Assembly (NCBI GenBank): GCA_905235205.1 | Contig: CAJOKM010000005.1 | Span: 1 to 49,421, forward strand | Direction: 5' to 3' | From: an uncultured Clostridia bacterium | GTDB lineage: Bacteria; Bacillota; Clostridia; Christensenellales; CAG-138 | Length of the DNA: 49,421 nucleotides | Part shown: piece after piece, positions 16,231-24,545 of the stretch | Layout of the letters: every line of letters starts with the position of its first letter | Numbering within the stretch: the stretch's first letter is position 1 | Made by a program: the position numbers and the translations under genes | The notes under the pieces: generated by a model | Databases searched by the model: none | What the model was told of the DNA's origin: nothing | Seen by the model: the letters and a program-made list of their open reading frames with translations, nothing else

Positions 16231-16956
16231 TCACGGCAGAAGCGTATGCGCGCCTGCGATGATCGGCCAGTCCGTACAGAGCGTAAACGCCTCCACGGCT
16301 TCGCATCCCGGCGTACCGCAGGCGGACGCATACTGCCGGTCCGCGTTTTTGATCATTGCCGTAAAATCGACGCCGAACGCGTCCCCGCTCCATTCCCCGT
16401 GCTGCGATTTGTGGCACAGGAACATGGCGAGCTTCGTTTCGAACGTATCCGTGATGTCCACAAAATACTGCGGATCCGTTTTACCGGGCAGGTTGCCGAC
16501 CGGCACGCAGTAGAACATCGGCGGGATGTGATCGATCACCGGATGCTCCGTTTCCATCAGCTTGACCGTCGCAAGGATGCGCGCCTGAAACGCGAGATAC
16601 CCGCAGGCGTCGTGATCCTGATTGTAATCCTTGTACGGCGGCGGCGCGAAAATCACGTCCGGCCGCGCAAGGCGGACCGCCTCGATGAACGCCATGCGCG
16701 TCTCACGATTGTCGAACAGCATCTCGTCCTCGAACCCCAGCCAGATCAGGTGCGCGCCGATGACGTCGCACGACGCCTGTGCCTCCGCGTGGCGGATGCG
16801 CGCCAGCTCCTCCCTGGGCGTGTTGTACGAACCGATCTCGCCGTTCGTCGCGACGCACATGAAGATCTCGTCGCCGCGCTTCGCCATCTTGGCAAGCGTC
16901 CCGCAGCAGCGTTCCTCCAGATCGTCCGGATGCGCGCCGAATGCAAGCACTCTCAT
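16231..16956 (-). CDS. PIG-L family deacetylase, copy 3, intact
   Basis: 241 aa, full length for the family. AHPDD near residue 9 supplies metal ligands and the general base, and YNQDHDA the second metal-binding block. The C-terminal segment CGTPGCEAVEAF...WPIIAGAH is in frame here, unlike in copies 1 and 2. A GGGAGG ribosome site precedes the ATG at 16956. It follows the TIM-barrel-like gene by 18 bases and is the first of three tandem PIG-L genes at the end of the sugar operon. The substrate is unknown; an N-acetylated sugar brought in by the neighbouring ABC transporter is an inference from context. Confidence 0.88.
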   Translation of the reverse strand: MRVLAFGAHPDDLEERCCGTLAKMAKRGDEIFMCVATNGEIGSYNTPREELARIRHAEAQASCDVIGAHLIWLGFEDEMLFDNRETRMAFIEAVRLARPDVIFAPPPYKDYNQDHDACGYLAFQARILATVKLMETEHPVIDHIPPMFYCVPVGNLPGKTDPQYFVDITDTFETKLAMFLCHKSQHGEWSGDAFGVDFTAMIKNADRQYASACGTPGCEAVEAFTLCTDWPIIAGAHTLLP

Positions 16957-16974
16957 GGTCTGCCTCCCGCCGCG

Positions 16975-17649
16975 TCAGCGGTTCATGTAGTTGATAACAG
17001 CGGTGATCTCCTCGGCGAACGTGCCGCCGTAGAACTTCTGCTCAAAGAACGCGCCGCCGATGGTGAACGCCCACGCGCCGGTCGCCTTGACTTCGTCCAG
17101 GCGCTTATACGACGCCACGGAGCCGGCAAGGCACACGTCGCCGCGGACGTTTTTCACAAACTCGGCATTCAGCTTCACCGCGTCGCCCGTGTAGCGATAG
17201 CCCAGAAGATCGAAGCCCTTGATGCCCTTGGTGTCCACCAGGTTGTTCGCCTCGTCGATCATGCCCTCGATCGTGCCCTCAAGCACCGACGGGCGTCCGC
17301 TGATCTGTCCGACAAACGGCATATACTTGATGCCCGCTTTCTCAGCGATCTCGCGCACCGAATCGAAATACATGGTTCCCATGAGTACGTCAAAGCCGCA
17401 GCGCACGCAGATCTTCGCGCCCTCGATGCAGCCCGCTTCGGTGTAGTCCACCACTTCCAGGAATGTCGTCTTGCCGGCGGCTTTCATCCGCTTGACCAGC
17501 TCGATCATCTTGTCTTCCGGAAGTCCGACTTCCTTAAAGCCCCAGAACTTTGCCGGAGCGTCCTTTGCGCTTTCAAACACCTCAATGGCGTTCTCCACCG
17601 TGCGATCGTGATGGGTGAGCATCACGATCAGTTCGGGAATGTTCTTCAT
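16975..17649 (-). CDS. Unrecognised TIM-barrel-like protein of the sugar operon
   Basis: 224 aa, soluble, no signal peptide. Alternating strand and helix segments (ELIVMLTHHDRTV, FWGFKEVGLPED, TTFLEVVDYTEAG, FDVLMGTMYFDS, YMPFVGQISGRP, GFDLLGYRYTGD, DVCLAGSVASYKR, AWAFTIGGAFFEQ) suggest an eight-stranded barrel. The C-terminal CLAGSV and TIGGAFFE positions resemble the phosphate-binding loops of phosphosugar-handling barrels. I cannot assign it to a named enzyme. It has an excellent ribosome site (AAAGGAGGCGAG). Lying between a sugar-binding protein and three deacetylases, it may be an epimerase, isomerase or lyase acting on the transported sugar. Confidence 0.75.
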   Translation of the reverse strand: MKNIPELIVMLTHHDRTVENAIEVFESAKDAPAKFWGFKEVGLPEDKMIELVKRMKAAGKTTFLEVVDYTEAGCIEGAKICVRCGFDVLMGTMYFDSVREIAEKAGIKYMPFVGQISGRPSVLEGTIEGMIDEANNLVDTKGIKGFDLLGYRYTGDAVKLNAEFVKNVRGDVCLAGSVASYKRLDEVKATGAWAFTIGGAFFEQKFYGGTFAEEITAVINYMNR

Positions 17650-17677
17650 TTTCTCGCCTCCTTTCGTTTTCAGAAGC

Positions 17678-17705
17678 GGGGACGGACGGTTGTCCGCCCG
17701 TCCCC
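17678..17705 (-). promoter_or_regulatory. Intercistronic hairpin
   Basis: Arms 17678-17689 and 17694-17705 form a 12-pair stem (one G-U) with a TTGT-type four-base loop and no T-run. It lies between the binding-protein gene and the TIM-barrel-like gene, where such hairpins often protect the upstream message from 3' decay and lower downstream expression. Confidence 0.6.
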
Positions 17706-17733
17706 CGTTGTCACATGTTCCGTGCGCCGCAGA

Positions 17734-18900
17734 TCAATTGCCCGCGAGGTACGCTTCCAGCGTCTGATTGTGATAATGTTCGAACGCTTCGACGACGTTG
17801 TCCTTGGTGACCTTCATGTTGGCGTACCAGTAGATGCTCGGAACTTCTACGCCGTTCAGAAGGTTGACCATCGCGGACATGCACCAGAATGCCGGCGCCG
17901 TAGAGCTGTAGCACGCGGAACCGAGCAGTCTGCCGTCATAGATGCCTTCCAGAATAACCTTATCGTTGTCGATGGAGGTGATCGGGACGTCAGAGCCCGC
18001 CGCCTGCGCCGCGTTCATAACGCCGATGGTCGCGGACGAATACAGACCGAACGCGCCGAGCAGGTCTTCGCCGTAGTTGGCGATCGCGCCTTCAAACAGC
18101 GTGTAGTGATCCTCGGGGGAAACCGCGGTGAGCTGTTTGAACTCGATGTCCGGGTAATCTTTGAACACATCGCGGAAGCCCTTTTCACGGGTTGCCGCGT
18201 TCGGATGGACAAAGTTCAGGGTGCTGATGGTGATGACGCCCTTCATGTCGGATCCGTTCGCCTTCAGGTGGTCGAGAAGCATTTCGCCCGCCATACGGCC
18301 CTGCTCGACGCACTCGCCGAGGACGCCGGAGTTCGCGGTGCCTTCCAGAGCCGGGTTCAGCGTGACCACCGGGATGTTCGCCGCTTCGCAGGCGTCCAGC
18401 GCGCCCTTGACGCCGTAGAAGTCGCAGGGCGCGATGATGACGCCGTCCACGCCTTCGACGATCCACTGCTCGATCGCCTGATTCTGGAGGTTCTGGTCGT
18501 AGTTCGCGTCGTTGACCAGCAGTTCAACGCCGGCTTCCGCCGCAAACTTCTTCATGTTGTCGAGAATCATCGCGCCGACTTCGTCGACCGTGTAGTAGAC
18601 GGAGAAGCCGATTTTGTACGCCTTGTTCGCCTTGGGAATCGAAGTGGTCGGATCATCGGGCACCCATACGGTGCCGCCCATGCCGCTGTAGGTGGAGTGG
18701 CAGTCGTCAAACTCCGCATCCTTGTAGTACTGCGCAAGATCATACGCCTGACCCGCGGGCACTTCATACTTGTAATCCGCCAGGTTTGCGTCTACCGCGG
18801 GTTCGTCGGGTTTGACATCCTCTTCGGGACCGGTCTTGGTACAGGCTGCTACTGCAACCAGCATCAGAACTGCCAACAAAATGCTGAGTAGTTTTTTCAT
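17734..18900 (-). CDS. Sugar ABC transporter substrate-binding lipoprotein 1
   Basis: 388 aa. A lipoprotein signal peptide (MKKLLSILLAVLMLVAVAAC, lipidated Cys20) and an acidic linker precede a periplasmic-binding-protein type 1 (ribose/LacI-like) domain starting near KIGFSVYYTVDEVG. Family features are NDANYDQNLQNQAIEQW and DGVIIAPCDFYG, typical of Peripla_BP_4 sugar receptors. It would sit on the outer face of the membrane and feed the permease encoded at 20393-21391. It is a paralogue of the next binding protein. About 55 residues precede the domain, longer than usual. The ligand is unknown. Confidence 0.9.
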   Translation of the reverse strand: MKKLLSILLAVLMLVAVAACTKTGPEEDVKPDEPAVDANLADYKYEVPAGQAYDLAQYYKDAEFDDCHSTYSGMGGTVWVPDDPTTSIPKANKAYKIGFSVYYTVDEVGAMILDNMKKFAAEAGVELLVNDANYDQNLQNQAIEQWIVEGVDGVIIAPCDFYGVKGALDACEAANIPVVTLNPALEGTANSGVLGECVEQGRMAGEMLLDHLKANGSDMKGVITISTLNFVHPNAATREKGFRDVFKDYPDIEFKQLTAVSPEDHYTLFEGAIANYGEDLLGAFGLYSSATIGVMNAAQAAGSDVPITSIDNDKVILEGIYDGRLLGSACYSSTAPAFWCMSAMVNLLNGVEVPSIYWYANMKVTKDNVVEAFEHYHNQTLEAYLAGN

Positions 18901-18952
18901 AGTATCCTCCTTTTATTTACAGCCGTTTTCGGGCTGCGGTTCATGGGTTGTG

Positions 18953-19023
18953 TCTCCCGGGAGAGGGCGCGGCAGGACGCCGTATCCCTCCCCGGGAGGG
19001 AATTGCGTTTGTCCGATTCGGAC
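18953..19023 (-). promoter_or_regulatory. Cluster of intercistronic hairpins
   Basis: Three short palindromes lie in the 136-base gap between the two binding-protein genes: 18953-18964 (perfect 12-mer), 18986-19000 and 19011-19023. No T-run follows, so message stabilisation or partial attenuation is more likely than full termination. Confidence 0.5.
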
Positions 19024-19036
19024 GCTTCGTTACCGT

Positions 19037-20281
19037 TTAGTGATTGCCTGCCATGTAGTCGGCAAGGGTCGCGCCGTTGTAGTACTCTTCGAACGCCGCT
19101 TCGACGTTGGTCTTGTCGACGAACGTGTTGCCCTGATAGATGATCGCAGGAACCTTCTCGCCGTTCAGAAGCAGGATGGTCGCCGCCAGCGCCAGGCGGG
19201 AGCCTTCCACCGCGCCGTAGCAGTCGGATCCGAGGATCTTGCCGTTGTAGATGCCCTCTAAGATGACGCGGTCGTTGTCGACGGAGGTCAGCGGATAGGG
19301 ATAGCCGCCGTTCTCAACCGCCTGCATGATGCCCCACGTCGCCGAGGAGTACAGTCCCCACAGACCGATGATGGAATCGTCGCCCTGCATGATGCCCTCA
19401 AACGCGGTGTAGTGGTCTTCGGGTTCCTCGCCGGTCAGCGCTTTGACCGTGACGTTCGGATACTTTTCGAACACCTGTTTGAAGCCGTATTCACGGGTGA
19501 CCGCATTGGGATGGATGAACGGAAGCGTGCCGTAGTAGATCGTACCGTTCATGTCGCTGCCGTTTTCGAGCAGGTATTTCTCCAGCGCCTCGCCCGCTTC
19601 ACGGCCCTGCTCCACGCAGTCGTACATGACCACGCAGTCGACTTCGCCCGCGCACGGCGGTGCGTCCAGCGTGATGACCGGGATGCCCGCCGCATGGAGA
19701 TCGTCCAGCGCGCCCTTGCAGCCGTAGAAGTCGCACGCCGTCATGATGACCGCGTCCACGCCCTCTAAGATCCACTGCTCGATCGCCTGGTTCTGCAGGT
19801 TCTGGTCATAGTTCGCGTCGTTGATCAGAAGCTCGATGCCGGCTTCCGCCGCCGCATCCTTCATGCCCTCGAGATACATCGCGCCGACTTCGTCAACCGT
19901 GTAGTACACGGAGAAGCCGATCTTGTACTGCTTGGCGGGCGTCGGAAGATCCACCTTGTTGCGGCCGTGCCAGTACAGATCCGGACCGTCGCTGCGGATG
20001 CCCATTTCGCATTCCACGTCGAACTGCGCGTAGTAGTCGTCCAGGGACTTGGTTCCTTCCGCGTTCACCACCTCGTAGAGAGGATTGTCGGTGTAGTAAG
20101 AAGAGATGCCCTCCGCTTCCACGGGCTCGTTCGGAGTGACGGGCTCGTCCGGAACGACGGGTTCGTCCGCCTTGGGTGTGGTGTTCTCCGCCGGCTTGTC
20201 GGGCTCTGCGGGCTTCGCGGTACATGCCGCAACCGCAAGGACCATCAGCAGCGCCAGCATGATGCACAACAGTTTTTTCAT
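19037..20281 (-). CDS. Sugar ABC transporter substrate-binding lipoprotein 2
   Basis: 414 aa, a paralogue of binding protein 1. The signal peptide MKKLLCIMLALLMVLAVAAC ends in the lipidated Cys, followed by a Pro/Glu-rich linker and a Peripla_BP_4 domain with KIGFSVYYTVDEVGAMY, NDANYDQNLQNQAIEQW and DAVIMTACDFYG. The ATG at 20281 is fixed by AGGAGGG 9 bases upstream. Two binding proteins with one permease suggest that two related ligands are taken up, or a high- and low-affinity pair. The ligands cannot be read from sequence. Confidence 0.9.
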   Translation of the reverse strand: MKKLLCIMLALLMVLAVAACTAKPAEPDKPAENTTPKADEPVVPDEPVTPNEPVEAEGISSYYTDNPLYEVVNAEGTKSLDDYYAQFDVECEMGIRSDGPDLYWHGRNKVDLPTPAKQYKIGFSVYYTVDEVGAMYLEGMKDAAAEAGIELLINDANYDQNLQNQAIEQWILEGVDAVIMTACDFYGCKGALDDLHAAGIPVITLDAPPCAGEVDCVVMYDCVEQGREAGEALEKYLLENGSDMNGTIYYGTLPFIHPNAVTREYGFKQVFEKYPNVTVKALTGEEPEDHYTAFEGIMQGDDSIIGLWGLYSSATWGIMQAVENGGYPYPLTSVDNDRVILEGIYNGKILGSDCYGAVEGSRLALAATILLLNGEKVPAIIYQGNTFVDKTNVEAAFEEYYNGATLADYMAGNH

Positions 20282-20392
20282 TCTTTTACCCTCCTGTATT
20301 TTTTGGATTGAGTTGTTCGAGCATCTATGTGAAAAGTCCGGCACGCCGCTCGTACGGCCCCGAAGCGATTCGCGCCGGGCGTTTCGCCGGTT

Positions 20393-21391
20393 CTATTTGA
20401 TCTGGTTCAGCTTGATCTGCTTCACCTGGGTTCTGGATTTCAGCGCGTTGTCCATAAGGACCGCGAGGATGATGACGATACCTTTGACGAGGATCTGCAC
20501 ATGGCTCTGCGCGCCGAGCAGCGAAAGCCCCGCGTTCAGCTCCGCCATGATGAGACCGCCGCCCAGCGTACCGATGATCGAACCGGCGCCGCCGGAGATC
20601 GCCGTGCCGCCGAGAACCGCTGCGCTGATGGCGTCCATGCTCAGGTCCGAACCGATGTCCGGCACACCCGCGTTCATCAGCGAGCAGAGGATCAGTCCGG
20701 CAAAGCCCGCCAGCAGGGCATTGAACATATAGGCGATGTACTTCACCCTGCGGATGTTGATGCCCGCGACCTTCGCCGCTTCCTCATTGCCGCCGATGCA
20801 GCGGCAGTAGTAGCCGAGCTTCGTCCTGCTGTAGAGGAACCAGCACACCACCAGGAAGAAGACCGTGATCAGCACCGGGATCGGGATAAAGTCGAACAGC
20901 TTGCCGTTCCCGAAGAAGTCGGTAAAGCCCTTGGCTTTGATCGATACGGTTCGCCCGGCGGTCAACGTCAGCGCGATGCCGCGGTAGATGTTCATGGTCG
21001 CCAGCGTCGTCAGAAACGGCGCGATCTTACCTTCCACGATGATGACGGCGTTGATGAGACCCATGATCAGCGCAAGGACCAGAACCACGGGCAACGCGAT
21101 CCCGATCGAAACGCCCTTGCTGAGCATATAGGCGAGCGAAACGCCCGTCAGCGCGGCGATGGAGCCGCCCGACAGATCGAGTCCGCCCAGCGTCATGACG
21201 AACGTGATGCCGAAGGCGGTGATCGCCACGTAGCTCATGCGCTTGATCATGTTCATGAGGTTCGTGGGATTCACGAACTTGGGCTTCAAAATGGTGAAGA
21301 TGATCAAAAGCGCGACCAGGATCAGAATCGTGCGGATCTTGATCAGAAACTGCCCGAAGCCCATCCCTGATTTTCTTGTTTTGATTTCCAT
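20393..21391 (-). CDS. Sugar ABC transporter permease (RbsC family)
   Basis: 332 aa with about ten hydrophobic segments, the pattern of ribose/xylose-type permeases (BPD_transp_2). The family block GGLDLSGGSIAALTG follows the second membrane span, and GGTAISGGAGSIIGTLGG lies near the C-terminus as in RbsC-like proteins. It would form the channel with the ATPase encoded directly upstream (18 bases apart). A possible stem-loop between this gene and the binding-protein gene downstream (CCGGCGCG with CGTGCCGG) could set different message levels. Confidence 0.93.
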   Translation of the reverse strand: MEIKTRKSGMGFGQFLIKIRTILILVALLIIFTILKPKFVNPTNLMNMIKRMSYVAITAFGITFVMTLGGLDLSGGSIAALTGVSLAYMLSKGVSIGIALPVVLVLALIMGLINAVIIVEGKIAPFLTTLATMNIYRGIALTLTAGRTVSIKAKGFTDFFGNGKLFDFIPIPVLITVFFLVVCWFLYSRTKLGYYCRCIGGNEEAAKVAGINIRRVKYIAYMFNALLAGFAGLILCSLMNAGVPDIGSDLSMDAISAAVLGGTAISGGAGSIIGTLGGGLIMAELNAGLSLLGAQSHVQILVKGIVIILAVLMDNALKSRTQVKQIKLNQIK

Positions 21392-21409
21392 GTTTTCCCC
21401 TCCGATCGA

Positions 21410-22903
21410 TTAGTGTAATGCAGCCGTGGCAAGCGTCATAATCCCTTCCTGCGTTGCCTCGGCGTGCGGAACGATGCCCGTCATTTTTCCTTCGCACATG
21501 ACCACGATCTGGTCCGTGACGCTGATCAGCTCCGGCAGCTCGCTGGACACCATGACGACCGCGACGCCCTGCGCCGCCAGATCGCCCATAATGCTGTAGA
21601 TCTCGGTCTTGGCGCCGATGTCGATGCCGCGGGTCGGTTCGTCGAACAGAATGATCTGCGGCTCAAAGTCCAGCCACTTGGCGAGCGCGACCTTCTGCTG
21701 ATTGCCGCCGGACAGCGTGCTCGCCGTCTGCGAAAGGTTGGCAAGGCGGATGTTCAGCTTCTCGCGGTGTCCCTTTGCCACTTCCTTCAGATCCTTCCAG
21801 TTGAGCACGCCGAACTTGTGCATGGTATCCGCGTTGACCATGTTGACGTTCTCGTACACCGGAAGGCACAGAACCAGACCCGTTTTTTTGCGATCCTCCG
21901 TGACAAACGCGATGCCGTGCTTGATCGCGGCGCGCGGGCTTGTCGGTACAAACTCCTTGCCGTTTACATAGATCTTGCCGCCGGTGATCTTACGAAGACC
22001 GAACAGCGCCTCCATCAGCTCGGTGCGCTTCGCGCCCACCAGACCGCCGATGCCGATGATCTCGCCTGCGCGCACCTCGAACGATACGTGCTCGAATGCG
22101 TCGGAGCAAAGGTCCTCCACCTTGAGCACCACGTCGCCCAGTTCCACTTCGCGCTTCGGATAGACGTTGGTCATTTCGCGGCCGACCATCATGTTGATCA
22201 GATCCTGCGTGGTGACCTCGTTCGCTTCGACCGTGCCGACCATGTTGCCGTCGCGCAGGACCGTCACGCGGTCAGCGATCTCGCCGATCTCATGGAGCCG
22301 GTGCGAGATATAGATGACCGTGACGCCCTCGTCTCTGAGGCTGCGGACGATCTCCAACAGCCGCTCCGCATCCTTCTGCGAAATGGAGCTGGTCGGCTCG
22401 TCCATCAGAAGCACCTGTGCGTTCGCCGAAAGCGCCTTTGCGATCTCCACAACCTGCTGCTGCGCGATGGACAGTCGGCGAACCTTGGTGTTCGGATCAA
22501 GATCCATCCCCAGCCGCTGCAGCACTTCCGTGGCGCGCTTATTGAACTCGCGCGGATGCAGCATGAAGCCGGGATACTCCTCCTGCTTGTCGATCACGAT
22601 GTTCTCGGCGATGGACATGTCCTGGCAAAGGCTCAGCTCCTGATAGATGGTGTGGATGCCTGCCGCCTTTGCGTCATGCGGCGTGCGGAAGTGCACTTTT
22701 TGTCCGTTGACTTCGATTTCACCGCCTTTGTCGGGCGGCTGGTAACCGCTGATGATCTTGATCAGCGTGGATTTTCCGGCGCCGTTTTCACCCAACAGGG
22801 CGTGAACCTCGCCTTTGCGGATGTCCAGATTGACATCCCGCAAAACGTTTACGCCGAAGAATGTTTTTCCGATATTGCGGAGTTTCAAAATGTTTTCGGA
22901 CAA
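21410..22903 (-). CDS. Sugar ABC transporter ATP-binding protein (RbsA/MglA type)
   Basis: 497 aa with two ATPase domains, as in ribose/galactose importers. Domain 1 has Walker A GENGAGKST, the signature LSIAQQQ and Walker B VLLMDEPTSS. Domain 2 has the usual degenerate Walker A (IGGLVGAKRTEL), the signature LSGGNQQKV and Walker B IILFDEPTRGID. I place the start at a TTG codon (22903), because GGAGGTG lies six bases upstream and the family sequence begins there (SENILKLRNIGK). An ATG at 22945 lies upstream of this ribosome site and adds 14 residues without family similarity. Confidence 0.93.
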   Translation of the reverse strand: MSENILKLRNIGKTFFGVNVLRDVNLDIRKGEVHALLGENGAGKSTLIKIISGYQPPDKGGEIEVNGQKVHFRTPHDAKAAGIHTIYQELSLCQDMSIAENIVIDKQEEYPGFMLHPREFNKRATEVLQRLGMDLDPNTKVRRLSIAQQQVVEIAKALSANAQVLLMDEPTSSISQKDAERLLEIVRSLRDEGVTVIYISHRLHEIGEIADRVTVLRDGNMVGTVEANEVTTQDLINMMVGREMTNVYPKREVELGDVVLKVEDLCSDAFEHVSFEVRAGEIIGIGGLVGAKRTELMEALFGLRKITGGKIYVNGKEFVPTSPRAAIKHGIAFVTEDRKKTGLVLCLPVYENVNMVNADTMHKFGVLNWKDLKEVAKGHREKLNIRLANLSQTASTLSGGNQQKVALAKWLDFEPQIILFDEPTRGIDIGAKTEIYSIMGDLAAQGVAVVMVSSELPELISVTDQIVVMCEGKMTGIVPHAEATQEGIMTLATAALH

Positions 22904-22965
22904 ACAGTTCACCTCCAGTTCCTGTGTTTGTGTCCTTATCCCCAACCGGGATCTTCTTTATTATT

Positions 22966-24468
22966 TTATAACAGCTCTACAGCATGGATGCCGTAAGCAA
23001 GCGCCCGATACTTTTTGAACGATTCCTCAAAGCGCGCATGCGCCTTTGCATCCGGCTCGAACACGATCTCCTTCACCTTCACCATCTGATAGGCGTCCGC
23101 GGGGTTTAAAAGCTGTCCGACGCCGACGGCCGCGTACGCCGCCGCGCCCATCGCGGACGATTCGGAAACCGCGCCTTTGATCACGGTCAGACCCGTGATG
23201 TTCGCCTTGAGCTGAAGCTGCCGGTCGATCGCCGCTCCGCCGCCCACCGCCCGGATGGTGCGAAGGTGGATCCCCGCGCGGCTGAGCGTCTCAAGGTGCA
23301 GTCTCAGCTCGTAGGCAAGTCCCTCCACGATCGCCCTGCCGATATCCGCCGTATCGGTGTCCAGCGTAAGTCCCCAGATCGCGCCCAGCGCGTTCGGGTC
23401 GAAGAACGGATTCCCGCTGCCGGAAAAGTGCGGCAGCAGAAAGAGCTTGCCGGGAACCTCAGGGTCCATTTTGCGCTGCATGTACTCGTAGAAATTGGTT
23501 CCGTTCTCCTTGCAGGCGCGATAGTCCGCGTTTGCGATATAGTCGCGGTACCAGCGCACGATGCATCCCGCCGTCACGTTCACGGAGAACGTCACGTACC
23601 CGGTGTGTCCCACATAGCAGGGGAACAGGTTTTCCAGCATGACCGGACAGGTGTTCGCCTCGGGCAGCGCCGCGACAAGTCCCTCGATCGTGCCGGCAAT
23701 GTCCACCGCGAGCGTCGGATCGGTTTCGTCCAGACCCGCGCCGACGGCGGCGCAGACCATGTCGTGTCCGCCCGTGATCACCTTGACCGGGGCGGAAAAG
23801 CCGAGGGTTTCCCGCATGTTCAGGCTCAGTTCGCCGATCACCGACGCCGACGGCGCCGGGATCGGAAGCCGGTCGCGTGAAAGCGGGATCGCGTCGAGGA
23901 TCTCGTCGGACCAGTCCTTTTTGCGGATATCGAACAGCATCGTGCGGGACAGTTCGCTGTAGCTTGCCACCGGCGGAAGTCCCATTTTGTTCACGATGAA
24001 GTCCTCATAGCTGGCAAACCGCCGGGTCTTTTGAAAGACCTCCGGCTCCTTCTCCTTCAGATACAGAATCTTCGCGAGACTGCCGATATACAGAGGCGGC
24101 ATGCCGTTGATGTCGAAAAAGCGCTGTGCGCCGAACGCTTCCGAAAAGGCTGCGATCTCCTCCCCGCCTCGCGGATCGAAATCCACAATGGAGAACCGCA
24201 CGCTGTCTCCGTTTTCATCCACGGGGATGATGACGTCGCCGATGGCGGACACCGCCACCGCGCCGACCGGCTGTGAAGACAGACGGTTCGCCTCGCGAAT
24301 GACCGCGCAGATCCCGTCCCAGACCAGCTCCGCGTCCAGCTCCAGCAATCCTTCACCCGGAAGGTGCATGGGATACTCGCGGTAGCTCTGCGCCCGGATG
24401 GAAAACTGTTCGTCGAACACGACGGCTTTGCAGCCGGACGTGCCCATATCAATTCCCATCGTCCACAT
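22966..24468 (-). CDS. FGGY-family carbohydrate kinase
   Basis: 500 aa, normal for the family. The N-terminal GIDMGTSGCKAVVFD is the phosphate-1 motif, ITGGHDMVCAAVGAG carries the catalytic Asp, and GGGAAIDRQLQLKANI is the adenosine motif. FGGY kinases phosphorylate pentoses, pentuloses, polyols and related compounds at a terminal hydroxyl. The nearest look is xylulokinase-like, but sequence alone does not fix the sugar. It follows the aldolase-family gene and precedes the ABC transporter genes, so it likely phosphorylates the imported compound or its oxidised product. The start at 24468 has GGGAG upstream. Confidence 0.9.
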   Translation of the reverse strand: MWTMGIDMGTSGCKAVVFDEQFSIRAQSYREYPMHLPGEGLLELDAELVWDGICAVIREANRLSSQPVGAVAVSAIGDVIIPVDENGDSVRFSIVDFDPRGGEEIAAFSEAFGAQRFFDINGMPPLYIGSLAKILYLKEKEPEVFQKTRRFASYEDFIVNKMGLPPVASYSELSRTMLFDIRKKDWSDEILDAIPLSRDRLPIPAPSASVIGELSLNMRETLGFSAPVKVITGGHDMVCAAVGAGLDETDPTLAVDIAGTIEGLVAALPEANTCPVMLENLFPCYVGHTGYVTFSVNVTAGCIVRWYRDYIANADYRACKENGTNFYEYMQRKMDPEVPGKLFLLPHFSGSGNPFFDPNALGAIWGLTLDTDTADIGRAIVEGLAYELRLHLETLSRAGIHLRTIRAVGGGAAIDRQLQLKANITGLTVIKGAVSESSAMGAAAYAAVGVGQLLNPADAYQMVKVKEIVFEPDAKAHARFEESFKKYRALAYGIHAVELL

Positions 24469-24545
24469 CGTGCGTAACTCCCTTCAAAAAAACATGGCGG
24501 GCAGGCGGTGGGAGCCGCCCACCCGCTTTTACTCAGAGGATGGTC

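Noticed and set aside
16066..18891. Very long open frame on the plus strand (about 941 codons) opposite the deacetylase and binding-protein genes
   Set aside because: It is rich in Arg, His, Val and Asp, has no recognisable domain or ribosome site, and mirrors well-supported minus-strand genes. Such frames arise from biased third positions in G+C-rich coding DNA. Similar mirrored frames at 24540-27833, 30702-32903 and 40311-42413 were rejected for the same reason.
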